From Legionella quinlivanii (GTDB lineage Bacteria; Pseudomonadota; Gammaproteobacteria; Legionellales; Legionellaceae), in assembly GCF_003265995.1 (NCBI RefSeq), contig NZ_MVJN01000006.1:186001-250000 (forward strand): a stretch of DNA of 64,000 nt. The letters are read 5' to 3'. Position numbers and translations under genes: made by a program. The notes beneath the pieces were generated by a model that saw nothing but the letters and a program-made list of their open reading frames with translations, was not told where the DNA came from and did no database searches. Positions 36,247 through 46,030 of this stretch are shown piece by piece (within the stretch, counting starts at the first letter, position 1; the number at the start of each line of letters is the position of its first letter).

Positions 36247-37242
36247 ATGAAAATAAACTCGAGGTCTAATCCATTGCGAGCGTCGCTCGCAATTTTTACT
36301 CTCATATTATCAACCTGTATCTGTTTTATGCCGATATTTATTTTCGGCCTGTTGAAACTCATTCCTAGTCAGCGCTGGAGACTTTACTGCGGTCAGCGTA
36401 TTGATGGCTTTGTTATGTACTGGTGTGATCTCAATAATGCCTATATTAGTCATCTGATTCCCCATGAATGGGAGGCGACTGGTTTAAAGGAGCTGGATAG
36501 ACAGCAATCCTATTTGCTTATTGCCAATCATCAGAGCTGGCTTGATATCGTACTTATGCACAGGCTGTTTAACCGCAGAATTCCTGTAATCAAGTTTTTT
36601 ATTAAAGATCAACTGAAGTGGGTTCCCCTTTTGGGCTTCGCCTGGTGGGCGATGGGCTGTCCGTTTATGAAACGATACAGCAAGGCATATCTCGCTAAGA
36701 ATCCTCATAAACAAGGAAAAGATCTGGAGGCTACCAGAAAGGCGATCTATTCCTTCAAAGGTCAACCGGTGACTATTGCCAACTTTGTGGAAGGCACACG
36801 CTTTAATCTGTCTAAAAAAGCGCTGCAAGGTTCGGAATACCGTCATTTGCTTCGGCCTCGTGCAGGAGGAGTCAGTTTTGTAATCGGTTCCATGGGTTCA
36901 CAGATTCATAAATTGCTGGATTTAACTATCGTATACGCTGAAGAGAAGCACTCTCTCTGGGATTTTTTATGTGGCAGAATTAGTAAGATCCGTGTTCATC
37001 TGCGGGAAATTGAGATTCCAGAACAGTTTATAAGTAATGACTTGACTAAGTCATCTTTGCAGGATGAATTTAAAACCTGGATTAACCAGCAATGGCATAT
37101 TAAAGATCAGCTTATAGAGAATATAAAAACGCAATGGGCAACTCAGGACGACGCTGCTGCCCATGTTCAGGCCGTCAGGATTAACCCTGATAGAAATGTA
37201 AATACCAGTCAACGAATCGGCGGATCCCCTCCTGATAATTGA
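36247..37242 (+). CDS. PlsC-type acyltransferase (YihG-like)
   Basis: A 331-residue membrane acyltransferase. An N-terminal hydrophobic segment ([26 protein letters not shown]) precedes the catalytic NHQSWLDIV (H-x4-D) and the substrate motif FVEGTRF. The family transfers acyl groups to lysophospholipids or related acceptors at the inner membrane. The ATG at 36247 has GGAAA upstream. Its 3' end overlaps the convergent epimerase gene by 62 bases. Confidence 0.85.
   Translation: MKINSRSNPLRASLAIFTLILSTCICFMPIFIFGLLKLIPSQRWRLYCGQRIDGFVMYWCDLNNAYISHLIPHEWEATGLKELDRQQSYLLIANHQSWLDIVLMHRLFNRRIPVIKFFIKDQLKWVPLLGFAWWAMGCPFMKRYSKAYLAKNPHKQGKDLEATRKAIYSFKGQPVTIANFVEGTRFNLSKKALQGSEYRHLLRPRAGGVSFVIGSMGSQIHKLLDLTIVYAEEKHSLWDFLCGRISKIRVHLREIEIPEQFISNDLTKSSLQDEFKTWINQQWHIKDQLIENIKTQWATQDDAAAHVQAVRINPDRNVNTSQRIGGSPPDN
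36273..36297 (+). promoter_or_regulatory. Terminator-like hairpin inside the acyltransferase 5' coding region
   Basis: ATTGCGAGC-GTC-GCTCGCAAT is a perfect 9-bp stem followed by TTTT. It lies within codons 9-17 of the acyltransferase, 39 bases after the stop of the PLP lyase gene. It could end most transcripts of the upstream gene and limit read-through. Confidence 0.5.
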
Positions 37243-38188
37243 TGGAGGGTTTATAAGCCAGCTCGGATTCCAGGCGGGTGGTGTCTGCATTAGTGGAAAC
37301 CACATCACCTGGCTGCATGGGCAGAAAATTTTTAATCGCTTTTTTCTGTAAAGCAGCTTCCAGTGCTTCCACATAATCCAGCAGATTGACCGGATTACCA
37401 CATCCAATATTATAAATTCTATACGGCGCCATACTGCTTGACGGATCAGGAGAAAGGCCAGACCACTCGGGATTAGGCCTGGCAATATGATCAACAGCTC
37501 TGGATACACCCTCTATAATGTCGTCAATATAGGTAAAATCACGCTGTAATTGGCCATTATTGTAGATATTTATCGGTTTGCCGGCGAGAATATCGCGAGT
37601 AAAAGAGAAAAAGGCCATGTCAGGCCTTCCCCATGGTCCGTATACGGTGAAAAACCGTAAACCGGTGGTCGGCAAATTAAATAAATGCGAGTAAGAATGG
37701 GCGATTAGCTCATTGGCTTTTTTACTGGCCGCATAGATAGTTAAGGGATGATTGGCAGAATCCTCTTCATTAAAGGGTTGTGACAAATTTGCCCCATACA
37801 CAGAGCTCGTTGAGGCATACACCAGATGCTCTACAGCCCCCTGCCGGCATGCTTCGACAATATTGGTAAATCCAATCATATTCGATTGCGCATAGAGAAG
37901 AGGATTGGTCAGTGAATAACGTACTCCTGCCTGTGCGGCCAGATTGACTACTCTTTGCGGCTGGCTCGTTTTAAATACCCTTTCCACAGCATCCGCATCA
38001 CTGATGTCCTCTTTATGGAAACTGAAGCGGGGATATTTTTGTAAAAGCTCCAGTCGGGCCAATTTAAGCCGGACATCGTAATAATCATTCAGATTATCAA
38101 GACCAATAATTGTATCTCCCTTTTCCAGACGATACTTGGCTAAATGAAAACCAATAAACCCGGCAACTCCTGTTATTAAAATACGCAC
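37181..38188 (-). CDS. UDP-glucuronate 4-epimerase-like NAD-dependent epimerase
   Basis: A 335-residue short-chain dehydrogenase of the extended type: [23 protein letters not shown] (NAD-binding GxxGxxG), the active-site triad region ASTSSVYG and YAASKKANE, and [15 protein letters not shown]. The [10 protein letters not shown] and DFTYIDDI segments and the length fit bacterial UDP-glucuronate 4-epimerases used for capsule or LPS sugars. A GTG start at 38188 places the Rossmann strand at the N-terminus; an ATG 75 bases upstream is possible but adds an unrelated stretch. Confidence 0.85.
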   Translation of the reverse strand: MRILITGVAGFIGFHLAKYRLEKGDTIIGLDNLNDYYDVRLKLARLELLQKYPRFSFHKEDISDADAVERVFKTSQPQRVVNLAAQAGVRYSLTNPLLYAQSNMIGFTNIVEACRQGAVEHLVYASTSSVYGANLSQPFNEEDSANHPLTIYAASKKANELIAHSYSHLFNLPTTGLRFFTVYGPWGRPDMAFFSFTRDILAGKPINIYNNGQLQRDFTYIDDIIEGVSRAVDHIARPNPEWSGLSPDPSSSMAPYRIYNIGCGNPVNLLDYVEALEAALQKKAIKNFLPMQPGDVVSTNADTTRLESELAYKPSINYQEGIRRFVDWYLHFYQG

Positions 38189-38373
38189 ATTCAATCCAGA
38201 AATAAAAAATGACAGTATACTCTCAAGCCAGTCCAGACTGTAAGCCTGTGAAGAAAATTTCATTATCTGCGAAGCAGCTTTGCCAGGCTCGGTGATATGT
38301 GGAGAAAAAGTCCCTTGAAAAAAAATGCGCTCGTGGATACTCTACAATAAAAATCAGTTAAGAGATCTATACC

Positions 38374-39195
38374 ATGAACTCCCTGCAGCAAACGATTGAA
38401 GACGCTTTTGAGCAACGCCACAGTTTATCTTCCCAGACAGCTCCCAGTAATATTATCGAAGCAGTTCATGAAGTATTTAACGGGCTTGATACCGGTCAAT
38501 TGCGTGTTGCAGAAAAATCTGGCTCAGAATGGGTTGTTCATCAATGGATAAAAAAAGCAGTTTTGCTGTCCTTTAAATTATATGATAATCAAGCTATTGA
38601 TGCAGGATTTTGTCAATTCTATGACAAAATGCCATTAAAATTTACTCATTACAGTGACGAGGATTTTAAAAATACCGGCGTGCGAGTAGTTCCTCATGCA
38701 ATGGTTCGTCAAGGTGCATTTATCGGTAAAAATACCATCCTGATGCCCTCCTATGTCAATATCGGAGCTTATATCGATGAGGGTACGATGATCGATACCT
38801 GGGCCACAGTAGGCTCCTGTGCGCAAATTGGTAAGAATGTCCACTTATCCGGAGGTGCAGGTATAGGGGGGGTTCTTGAGCCCTTGCAAGCCAACCCGAC
38901 AATCATTGAAGACGATTGCTTCATCGGAGCCCGCTCTGAAGTTGTGGAAGGCGTTATTGTCGAGCGCGGCTCTGTCATATCGATGGGCGTCTATCTTGGT
39001 CAGAGCACCAGAATTTACAACAGGATGACTGGCACTATTACCTACGGGCGCATTCCGGCCGGTTCTGTTGTAGTCTCGGGTAATCTACCCAGTGAAGATG
39101 GCAGTCATAGTCTTTATTGTGCGGTTATCGTCAAACAAGTCGACGAAAAAACCCGCTCAAAAGTCAGCGTTAATGAATTGCTTCGAGATCTCTGA
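38374..39195 (+). CDS. dapD: Tetrahydrodipicolinate N-succinyltransferase
   Basis: A 273-residue left-handed beta-helix enzyme with hexapeptide repeats ([40 protein letters not shown] in part) and the family block [17 protein letters not shown]. It succinylates tetrahydrodipicolinate in the diaminopimelate/lysine route. Its stop overlaps the start of dapE by one base (TGATG), so the two form one operon. Confidence 0.96.
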   Translation: MNSLQQTIEDAFEQRHSLSSQTAPSNIIEAVHEVFNGLDTGQLRVAEKSGSEWVVHQWIKKAVLLSFKLYDNQAIDAGFCQFYDKMPLKFTHYSDEDFKNTGVRVVPHAMVRQGAFIGKNTILMPSYVNIGAYIDEGTMIDTWATVGSCAQIGKNVHLSGGAGIGGVLEPLQANPTIIEDDCFIGARSEVVEGVIVERGSVISMGVYLGQSTRIYNRMTGTITYGRIPAGSVVVSGNLPSEDGSHSLYCAVIVKQVDEKTRSKVSVNELLRDL

Positions 39196-40325
39196 TGAAT
39201 TCGCTCTATGAAATTCTTGCAGATTTGATTGAACGTGAATCAATCACACCGTTCGATGCCGGCTGCCAGGAGTCAATGCTTAATTTTCTAAGCCATTTGG
39301 GATTCACCTGCCATCCCTTCAATAATAGCCCGGTCGATAATTTTTTTGCCCGCTACGGGGTTTCCTCGCCGCTTCTTGTTTTTGCTGGACATACCGATGT
39401 GGTTCCAATTGGCGATAGTGAACAGTGGAAGACGCCTCCTTTCAAGCTAACGCTTATTGGCGATGAGCTTTACGGACGCGGCACTGCTGATATGAAAGGC
39501 AGTTTGGCCGCTATGCTGCTTGCTGCCAAGCGCTTCATTGACAAACACCCTTCTTTTCCTGGCAGTCTTGGATTTTTAATTACCAGTGGAGAAGAAGGCG
39601 ACTTGTTTCAGCTTGGAACGCCCCATGTTATGGAAGAAATCGTTAAGAGCGGGATTAAGATAGACTATTGCATAGTCGGAGAACCATCCAGCACTGAACG
39701 AATTGCAGATGTAATTAAAATTGGTCGTCGTGGTTCTCTTTCTGGTAATCTGACATTCAATGGCAAACAGGGGCATGTGGCCTATCCTCATCTTGCAGAG
39801 AATCCCATTCACAAACTAAGTCCTGCATTGACAGAACTGGTCTTTAAAGAATGGGATAAAGGCAATGAGTACTTTCCCCCCACTTCATTTCAGATCACCA
39901 ACATCCAGTCCGGAGGTATTGCTTCAAATATCATTCCTGGCAATTTGTTTATGCAATTTAATTTCCGTTATTCTACCGAACAAACAGCACTGGGACTGGA
40001 GCAGCAAGTAAGAGATATATTCCACTCCCACCACTTAAATCCCGAAATTAAATGGCGTATTAATGGAGAGCCTTTTCTAACCGATCAGGGCAAACTGCTG
40101 GAGACAACGATACAGGTGATTCAAAAAGTAACGGGGTATTCCCCTGAGCTATCGACTACCGGCGGCACCTCGGATGGGCGTTTTATCGCACCTTATGGGG
40201 TGGAGGTTATCGAATTGGGACCTGTTAATGCTACCATTCATCAGGTTAATGAATGTGTCAGTTTGCAGGATTTGGAAAAACTCAGCGATATTTATTACGG
40301 GATTTGTGAGCAGCTGTTAAAGTAA
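39195..40325 (+). CDS. dapE: Succinyl-diaminopimelate desuccinylase
   Basis: A 376-residue M20-family metallohydrolase. FAGHTDVVPIG and GRGTADMKGSLAAML carry the zinc ligands His and Asp, and TSGEEGD carries the catalytic Glu pair. The final HQVNE is also conserved. It hydrolyses N-succinyl-LL-diaminopimelate two steps after DapD in the same pathway. It is translated from the dapD message. Confidence 0.95.
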   Translation: MNSLYEILADLIERESITPFDAGCQESMLNFLSHLGFTCHPFNNSPVDNFFARYGVSSPLLVFAGHTDVVPIGDSEQWKTPPFKLTLIGDELYGRGTADMKGSLAAMLLAAKRFIDKHPSFPGSLGFLITSGEEGDLFQLGTPHVMEEIVKSGIKIDYCIVGEPSSTERIADVIKIGRRGSLSGNLTFNGKQGHVAYPHLAENPIHKLSPALTELVFKEWDKGNEYFPPTSFQITNIQSGGIASNIIPGNLFMQFNFRYSTEQTALGLEQQVRDIFHSHHLNPEIKWRINGEPFLTDQGKLLETTIQVIQKVTGYSPELSTTGGTSDGRFIAPYGVEVIELGPVNATIHQVNECVSLQDLEKLSDIYYGICEQLLK

Positions 40326-40375
40326 GTCTTGGATAAGTTCAATGTATATTAAACTGTCCTCCACCTAAGGTTAAA

Positions 40376-40575
40376 ATCAACCCTCACCCTAGCCCTCACT
40401 GCCATTAAGTTAAGGAAATTTTGTCTTTCCCGCGAAGGCGGGAATCCATTCCTCAATTGGCATTATAGCGAGCTTAGAGATGGATCCCCGCCTTCGCGGG
40501 GAGGACAGTTTATATACAACTGAGCTTAACTTAATGGCAGTGACCCTAGCCCTCTCCCAAACTTGGGAGAGGGGA
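40376..40575. repeat. Family C hairpin repeat split by a mobile palindrome
   Basis: The sequence CAACCCTCACCCTAGCCCT ends at 40396, and ACCCTAGCCCTCTCCC with AAACTTGGGAGAGG resumes at 40543. Joined, these equal the inverted copy of the 9818 repeat. ACCCTAGCCCT is present on both sides (40386-40396 and 40543-40553), as expected of an 11-bp target duplication. The gap between dapE and the symporter gene is otherwise empty. Confidence 0.8.
40397..40542. mobile_element. 146-bp nested palindrome with 11-bp target duplication
   Basis: Perfect 18-bp terminal inverted repeats (CACTGCCATTAAGTTAAG and its complement) enclose a hairpin pair, CCCGCGAAGGCGGGAATCC and GGATCCCCGCCTTCGCGGGG. The exact 11-bp flanking duplication shows that it inserted into an existing repeat. 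It has the same length as the element at 5822 and related ends (CACTG ... TTAAG). Confidence 0.85.
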
Positions 40576-40597
40576 TTTTCTCTTAAACATCTGCACC

Positions 40598-41866
40598 TCA
40601 GATCGAATGACCAGTTGGAACACCCTCCGGTACAAAATCCCTGGCATTATCCTCTAATTTTTCATTTACCACTTTAGCAACACAGGAATCGGACCAGACA
40701 TTGAGAGAGGTTTCCAGCATATCAATCAGGCTGTAGAAAGGTAAAATAAGCCACATCAGCGTAATAGGCACATTCATGCTTGCCAAAAGACTGGCACTAA
40801 GAAAAAAACAACCCATTGGTACACCGGCATTACCGATGGCTGCAATGGTTGAAATAAACACCCAAAGCGCCATCATTGGTAAGCTTATTTCCATCCCATG
40901 GTTTTGCATTAAATAAATGACCGTAGTAAAAATAAACGCAGCGCAGCCATTCATGTTCAGACTGGTGCAAAGCGGCAATACAAATCGGCTGACTTCTGGT
41001 CTGACATTCAGATTTTTTTCAGCGGTTTCCATCGTGACTGGCAAAGTTCCAACCGATGACTTTGAGAAAAAAGCCACAGACAGTGCCGGCAGCATGCCGC
41101 GAAGAGCCGCAAATGGTTTTATTCCCTGGCTCTTTAACCACAGAGGCAAAACCACCAGGCCCTGGATTAAATTAGCCAGCACGATGATTAGCAGATAGCC
41201 TCCAAGTCCGCGAATCGATTCCCCTTCGCGCAACTGAACTACAGTACTGGTAATAAAACCATATAAGCCCAAAGGAATGATTTTAATTACCCAGCCCGTA
41301 ATTACCATGAAAAGTCCATGTGCGGCACGGAAAAATGCTGTAATCGTCTGACGAGGCTCCTGCTCAGGAATATAGCGAATGGCAATGCCGGTCACTATCC
41401 CCAGTAATAAAACACCCATTACCTGATGTTGGAGAAACGGCTCGAAAATAGTCGAGGGAATCAGGCTGCTGATATGTTCAAAATAAGAAGACTGAGAAGC
41501 TACTGGCCCTGAAATTTTAGCAGCAGTCAGAGTTGCCATTCCCGGCTGAATCAGAAGATATAATAAACAACTGATCGCTGCTGCGATAACCGTAGTAATC
41601 AAAGTATAGGTCATGGCACGCTGCCATACTCTCTTCATTGCCCCGTCAGCGCGATAATTAGTCAGAGTAACGATAATTGATAATGCGATTATGGGAAGGC
41701 TAATGCATTTGAAGATACGAATGAACACATCTGCAATAAATAAGCCCAAGGGTTTTAATCCCGGAATATCTGAAAACCCGCTTAAAATTCCGAGAAGAAT
41801 CATTATGGTATAAAGAAAGGGAGTGCTGAGCCAGAATTTGCTTGAAGTCTTTTGGGTGGAAGGCAT
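40598..41866 (-). CDS. Dicarboxylate/amino-acid:cation symporter (DAACS family)
   Basis: A 422-residue inner-membrane carrier with eight to ten hydrophobic segments plus re-entrant loops. The serine-rich FFSKSSVGTLPVTMETAE and LNMNGCAAFIFTTVIYLMQ (NMNG, usually NMDG) are family signatures for glutamate, aspartate or C4-dicarboxylate uptake with sodium or protons. The start at 41866 has AGAGGTTC upstream. The gap from here to nagZ (about 200 bases) has no gene. Confidence 0.88.
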   Translation of the reverse strand: MPSTQKTSSKFWLSTPFLYTIMILLGILSGFSDIPGLKPLGLFIADVFIRIFKCISLPIIALSIIVTLTNYRADGAMKRVWQRAMTYTLITTVIAAAISCLLYLLIQPGMATLTAAKISGPVASQSSYFEHISSLIPSTIFEPFLQHQVMGVLLLGIVTGIAIRYIPEQEPRQTITAFFRAAHGLFMVITGWVIKIIPLGLYGFITSTVVQLREGESIRGLGGYLLIIVLANLIQGLVVLPLWLKSQGIKPFAALRGMLPALSVAFFSKSSVGTLPVTMETAEKNLNVRPEVSRFVLPLCTSLNMNGCAAFIFTTVIYLMQNHGMEISLPMMALWVFISTIAAIGNAGVPMGCFFLSASLLASMNVPITLMWLILPFYSLIDMLETSLNVWSDSCVAKVVNEKLEDNARDFVPEGVPTGHSI

Positions 41867-42092
41867 GTGAACCTCTGATTTTAATGACAATTAACAATAA
41901 AAAGGAATTACAGACTGTGTCAGCAACAACAGCGACAACAATATCTGGTTTTGCTGTAAGAAACCTTAAAATTCCTGATTATCTGAAAATCGTTCATATC
42001 CACCATTGAGTATTTTTTGCACATTGAGAACACATTTTAACACGATCTGCTCGAAAAACAAAGCCTCTTGTCTCTGAATAGCAAAACATGCC

Positions 42093-43157
42093 CTAGGCAG
42101 GGCAAATCTGCTTCTGTTTCAAATCAGCAATTCGTTGAAAAGCCTGCTCGATACGGGCGGCAGCTATTGTACCTTCGGATACCAAACGTTCAATGCGATC
42201 AATCACTTCAGGCGCTGAAACAGTGTCCAGCTGGTTGGCTACAATAATCATATCGGCACCTGCATTTATAGTTAAAGCCAATGCTTCATCCATACTAAAA
42301 TGCTGACTAATCGCATGCATCTGCAAATCATCACTAATGATGATCCCTTCATAACCTAACTGTTCACGTAATAAGTTACTGAGAATTGGCTTTGAAAGCG
42401 TCGCAGGTAAACCCGAGGGATCCAGTTGCCGATTGATAACATGCGCGGTCATAATCATAGCCGGCATCACGCGGGATTGCTTTAATAGCTGGTAAGGTTT
42501 TAGTTCTTCGGGTAAAAAACTATTGGACACATCAACAAATCCCTTGTGAGTATCGGCAGCGGCACTGCCGTGTCCAGGGAAGTGCTTATAGCAGCAGTGA
42601 ATTCCGTATTCTGAAAAGATCTCTATAAATTCCTGGGCAAAGCGATCCACTTTGTCTGCATTGGCAGAAAAACAGCGTCCCAAAGGACCTATTATTCCCT
42701 CCAGAGGATTGATATTCAGATCAACGACCGGCGCAAAATTTAAATTAAATCCGAGATGATTAAGCATTTTCGCCATTTTAGCGATGATGCTTTTGCGCTC
42801 TTCATTATCCAATTGAACCAGTTGTTCCGGGCTGACAGTGTGAGTTGAACCGGGAATTGACTTGAAGCGATCAACAGCCCCACCCTCATAATCGACAGCA
42901 ACAATTAAATCCATCCCCTGTTGTCCAGCGAATGACTGGCTGGAACAGGTTTTGAGCTGTTGAGTCAATTTTTTGATTTGCTCAAAATGAAGCAGATTTT
43001 TTCCTGCTTTTTTCTGGATGAGATCGTAATCAAACAATAATACGCCGCCTAAACCGTCTTTGAGCAGCCATGAATGAACAGGGTGATTTTCGTTTATCTC
43101 GGTGCCTGAAAAGCCCATAATGAGCATTTGAGCAATTTTCTTTCGTAAATCAAACAA
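42093..43157 (-). CDS. nagZ: Beta-N-acetylhexosaminidase (GH3)
   Basis: A 354-residue glycoside hydrolase family 3 protein: the substrate loop KHFPGHGSAAADTHKG with the catalytic Asp-His pair, and SDDLQM carrying the nucleophile aspartate near residue 260. NagZ removes N-acetylglucosamine from cytoplasmic muropeptides in peptidoglycan recycling. There is no signal peptide, consistent with the cytoplasm. Confidence 0.9.
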   Translation of the reverse strand: MFDLRKKIAQMLIMGFSGTEINENHPVHSWLLKDGLGGVLLFDYDLIQKKAGKNLLHFEQIKKLTQQLKTCSSQSFAGQQGMDLIVAVDYEGGAVDRFKSIPGSTHTVSPEQLVQLDNEERKSIIAKMAKMLNHLGFNLNFAPVVDLNINPLEGIIGPLGRCFSANADKVDRFAQEFIEIFSEYGIHCCYKHFPGHGSAAADTHKGFVDVSNSFLPEELKPYQLLKQSRVMPAMIMTAHVINRQLDPSGLPATLSKPILSNLLREQLGYEGIIISDDLQMHAISQHFSMDEALALTINAGADMIIVANQLDTVSAPEVIDRIERLVSEGTIAAARIEQAFQRIADLKQKQICPA

Positions 43158-43297
43158 TTGTCACTCCAGGAATTTTCTTTTTGAGGATATTACACAATAG
43201 GCAAGTCTAAGGCTAGAAACTTTGAGTGGATTTGCGCGTTGCCAGACAAGCTTACATCAGGAGATAATTCAACAAAAGGATTATTTATTACCCAGAT

Positions 43298-45844
43298 ATG
43301 ATATTATCCTGTCAATTAGAATTCCAGCACTTAATCAACATGAATCTTTTTGCACTGCCACCCTATGCTCTGGCCAGAATCTATATGTGGAATATGCCAT
43401 TTAAGGAATTGGCTAGATATTGTTCCGTTAGCCGCAATAGCCGACTGGCCGCAGACCTGGTGTTATTTTCACGACATGATCGCCACTCTCTTCGCATACA
43501 GGAAAAGCTTCTCGAACAATGGGCCTTCCAACCTCCCGAGTCTTTAAGAACGTGGATGAAAAATAATCTTATATCTTATCTGAAACAGCATATTCGCTCT
43601 GCATATGTCAGTTTCCGTTACCGCTTTCTAGGAATGATTGTGCTTGCCGCTTATCATGATGTGGCACTTGAAATTGATAATAATTTGTTTGCCCAGCTAG
43701 AAAGATGCTTATTTGCGGGAGTATTTCAACCCCAAAAGCTTCACCACCTTCACATTCTATTTTCTTACTTAAAATCTGAGCAGGTGACAAAACTCAGCTC
43801 GTTAATCCGTGAGAAGCTGCAAAACATCACTGACTATGATTACGAAACCGCGTTGTTTCACCTGAGTGCTTTAGTGCCCAGGCTAGACGAAAAATCTCTT
43901 CATGCATTTATTCCCGTGCTCATAAAAGCGCTGTCTTTGCAATCTGAAAAAAAACGGGAATATGCCATCGGATGTTTGCGATCATTTGCCTTAAAAATGA
44001 CCTCCAAACAACAAATGAGGTTATGCAACACGCTATTGGGCTCGAGAATGTTACCTGCGGCTATTTATCAAAGCCTCAGCAGTGTCTCAGGCCTGCTGTC
44101 AGCTTCCGTTCGGCAAACCATCGTTTCATGGCTTCTGAAGCAAATGAGGCAGTCCAGAAACACCTGCCCGCCTCAATTAATACAATGCATGCTCAGCTGG
44201 TCAGCCGATCTTAATGATACAGAACAGGACGAGTTATTTCTTTTCATATTAGCCAATTTAAAAAACTCAGACATGAATGTTCGTATTAAAACAATGGAGG
44301 AATTGAATCAGGCGAATATATCTCAATTTCTTTCGCGCCTCATTCCTTCGATAAGCCATGTGCTGACTGACAAGTCGCAGCAATGTCGGGAATCAGCTAA
44401 AAACTTCCTATCCCGTCATATCTCAGGCCTGGAGAAAACCCATCGCGACAAGCTCATTCTTCGTCTTCTGGCTACACTGGATTATGATAAAACTGAGTTG
44501 ATGGAGACGATTGATTGCCTCATTAAGCTGATTCCCGTAATGAGTGATGATTCAGTTCATTTCATGGCAGGAAAACTCAACCAGAAGATTAGCTCCACCA
44601 ACCCATTAGCCCGCGCATCCTTTCGCGGGTTAGCAACTCTTTCGCCCAGATTAAATGATTTTGATTTTGTTCTTTTCCTGGAGCATTTTTGTAATCAGCT
44701 TGAGCCTTACAATCCTCATTTGGCAACACCTCTCAGTTTTGTTCAGGTACATGCAGAACGCATACGGTCTACAGGTCAGAAGCTTGAATTTAAACAGTGT
44801 CTGAAGAATCTGTGGCAATCCGAGACCTATTTTACCCGAATGAATAAACCCCTGATTTTAGATTGCCTGACCACTTTTTTTCCTGTTTTTGACGAGCGGG
44901 AAGTTTCACAATTAACCGAAGAAATAATTGCAATTCTTGATGATGAACGACAGCTGGAATCAGCCCCCAGTGCAGTTCGCTGGCTCCTAACCGCTAAAGA
45001 CAAACTTGACAAGAGAACAGTTAAATTGCTTTCCCTGAAGATGGCTCAAAATTTACAGACAATCTGGTCTGTAAATAACACAGAAAATTCTGAGGAGCTA
45101 TTTATTCTGCATAAGAGTGTTTGGCAATGGATAATTCTCGAGAATCCTGCGCTATTTCCCTCCAATATAATAGATAGTTATTCAGCGCAGGAATTGGATG
45201 ACTTATTATTGGCGCTTGCAAAACGAATAACTGCGGAGGACGCACATAAGCTATTACAAACAATCATGGAAAACTCACGAGAACAGCGGAGTTATACTGA
45301 TTTAAAATCACCCATTTGCCTAAAACGATTACTACCGCTTCTGACTGATAGCCAGCGGGAGCAAGTTATTACCGGGATTATTATAAAATCGCAAAGCAAA
45401 CTCCACTATCACCGCTTTCAGGCAGCCAATTATTTTAGCGTGATTTTACCCCTGCTTAGTCGAGAAGAAATTGAAGAGTTGCTTCCTCATATCTATTTTG
45501 GATTAAAAGATGAAAAAGCACCTGTATACATCCACACATTGAAAACACTGGAATGGATAATAAATAATACAACCATTAAAATAAATGTCGATCTAACACA
45601 GGGCTTTAACCACATATTACCCAAACTAAATAGTGAACCTGAAATAGGAGCGCTACCAGGACCGGTCAGTACACTGTTACTCAACAATCTGTCGGGTGAA
45701 ATTGATGCGGGAAAACCACTTAATTCCCTCGGGCTTTTGATGAAGTGTTTCATTGATACTTTTTCAAAATTAAAAGTAGAGTTAACATCAGGATTCACTC
45801 AAAAAGAAGAGGTATCTTCTAAATCCTTTACCCCCTCGATTTAA
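43298..45844 (+). CDS. F-box-like protein with HEAT-like repeats, candidate effector
   Basis: An 848-residue protein. Near the N-terminus, LFALPPYALARIYMWNMP and FKELARYCSVSRNSRLAAD fit the F-box pattern (LPxxLxxxIxxxLPxxxLxxxxxVxxxxRxL), starting at residue 17. The rest is a long run of paired helices with HEAT-like spacing (ADLNDTEQDELFLFILANLK, IPSISHVLTDKSQQCRESAK, LLPHIYFGLKDEKAPVY). F-box proteins recruit host SCF ubiquitin ligases, and Legionella use such effectors. The C-terminal tail contains QKEEVSS. The start is unsure: ATG 43298 or 43340, both with weak ribosome binding sites. No PmrA box was seen. Confidence 0.68.
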   Translation: MILSCQLEFQHLINMNLFALPPYALARIYMWNMPFKELARYCSVSRNSRLAADLVLFSRHDRHSLRIQEKLLEQWAFQPPESLRTWMKNNLISYLKQHIRSAYVSFRYRFLGMIVLAAYHDVALEIDNNLFAQLERCLFAGVFQPQKLHHLHILFSYLKSEQVTKLSSLIREKLQNITDYDYETALFHLSALVPRLDEKSLHAFIPVLIKALSLQSEKKREYAIGCLRSFALKMTSKQQMRLCNTLLGSRMLPAAIYQSLSSVSGLLSASVRQTIVSWLLKQMRQSRNTCPPQLIQCMLSWSADLNDTEQDELFLFILANLKNSDMNVRIKTMEELNQANISQFLSRLIPSISHVLTDKSQQCRESAKNFLSRHISGLEKTHRDKLILRLLATLDYDKTELMETIDCLIKLIPVMSDDSVHFMAGKLNQKISSTNPLARASFRGLATLSPRLNDFDFVLFLEHFCNQLEPYNPHLATPLSFVQVHAERIRSTGQKLEFKQCLKNLWQSETYFTRMNKPLILDCLTTFFPVFDEREVSQLTEEIIAILDDERQLESAPSAVRWLLTAKDKLDKRTVKLLSLKMAQNLQTIWSVNNTENSEELFILHKSVWQWIILENPALFPSNIIDSYSAQELDDLLLALAKRITAEDAHKLLQTIMENSREQRSYTDLKSPICLKRLLPLLTDSQREQVITGIIIKSQSKLHYHRFQAANYFSVILPLLSREEIEELLPHIYFGLKDEKAPVYIHTLKTLEWIINNTTIKINVDLTQGFNHILPKLNSEPEIGALPGPVSTLLLNNLSGEIDAGKPLNSLGLLMKCFIDTFSKLKVELTSGFTQKEEVSSKSFTPSI

Positions 45845-45876
45845 TCCTTTTTATAAGCAACTCCCTCGACCCTACG

Positions 45877-45897
45877 TTCCCCGCATAAAGCGGGGAA
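45877..45897. repeat. GC-rich hairpin repeat
   Basis: TTCCCCGC-ATAAA-GCGGGGAA follows the F-box gene. The phrase CTACGTTCCCCGC with a CTTTATG or CATAAAG loop recurs at 28087, and a related GCGGGGAACGTAG occurs near 32587. It may also help end transcription, though no T-run follows. Confidence 0.6.
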
Positions 45898-45966
45898 GTA
45901 AGTTGGTGAGAAAGCAAATAAAATTAACACAATCTTAACATTTTGAATCAATATTGGTCACTTCGA

Positions 45967-45999
45967 ATTAATATTGAGTTAATCAATCAAGCCTATACT
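45967..45999 (+). promoter_or_regulatory. PmrA-type box and -10 element of the 46031 gene
   Basis: ATTAATATT-GA-GTTAATCAA (45967-45986) has two TTAAT cores 11 bases apart, as in the Legionella PmrA consensus cTTAATatT-N2-cTTAATatT. A -10 hexamer TATACT (45994-45999) follows after exactly 7 bases. The same spacing occurs at 59146-59178. Confidence 0.7.
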
Positions 46000-46030
46000 A
46001 GTATAAAGTCCTTAACCTGATTGTCGGAAT

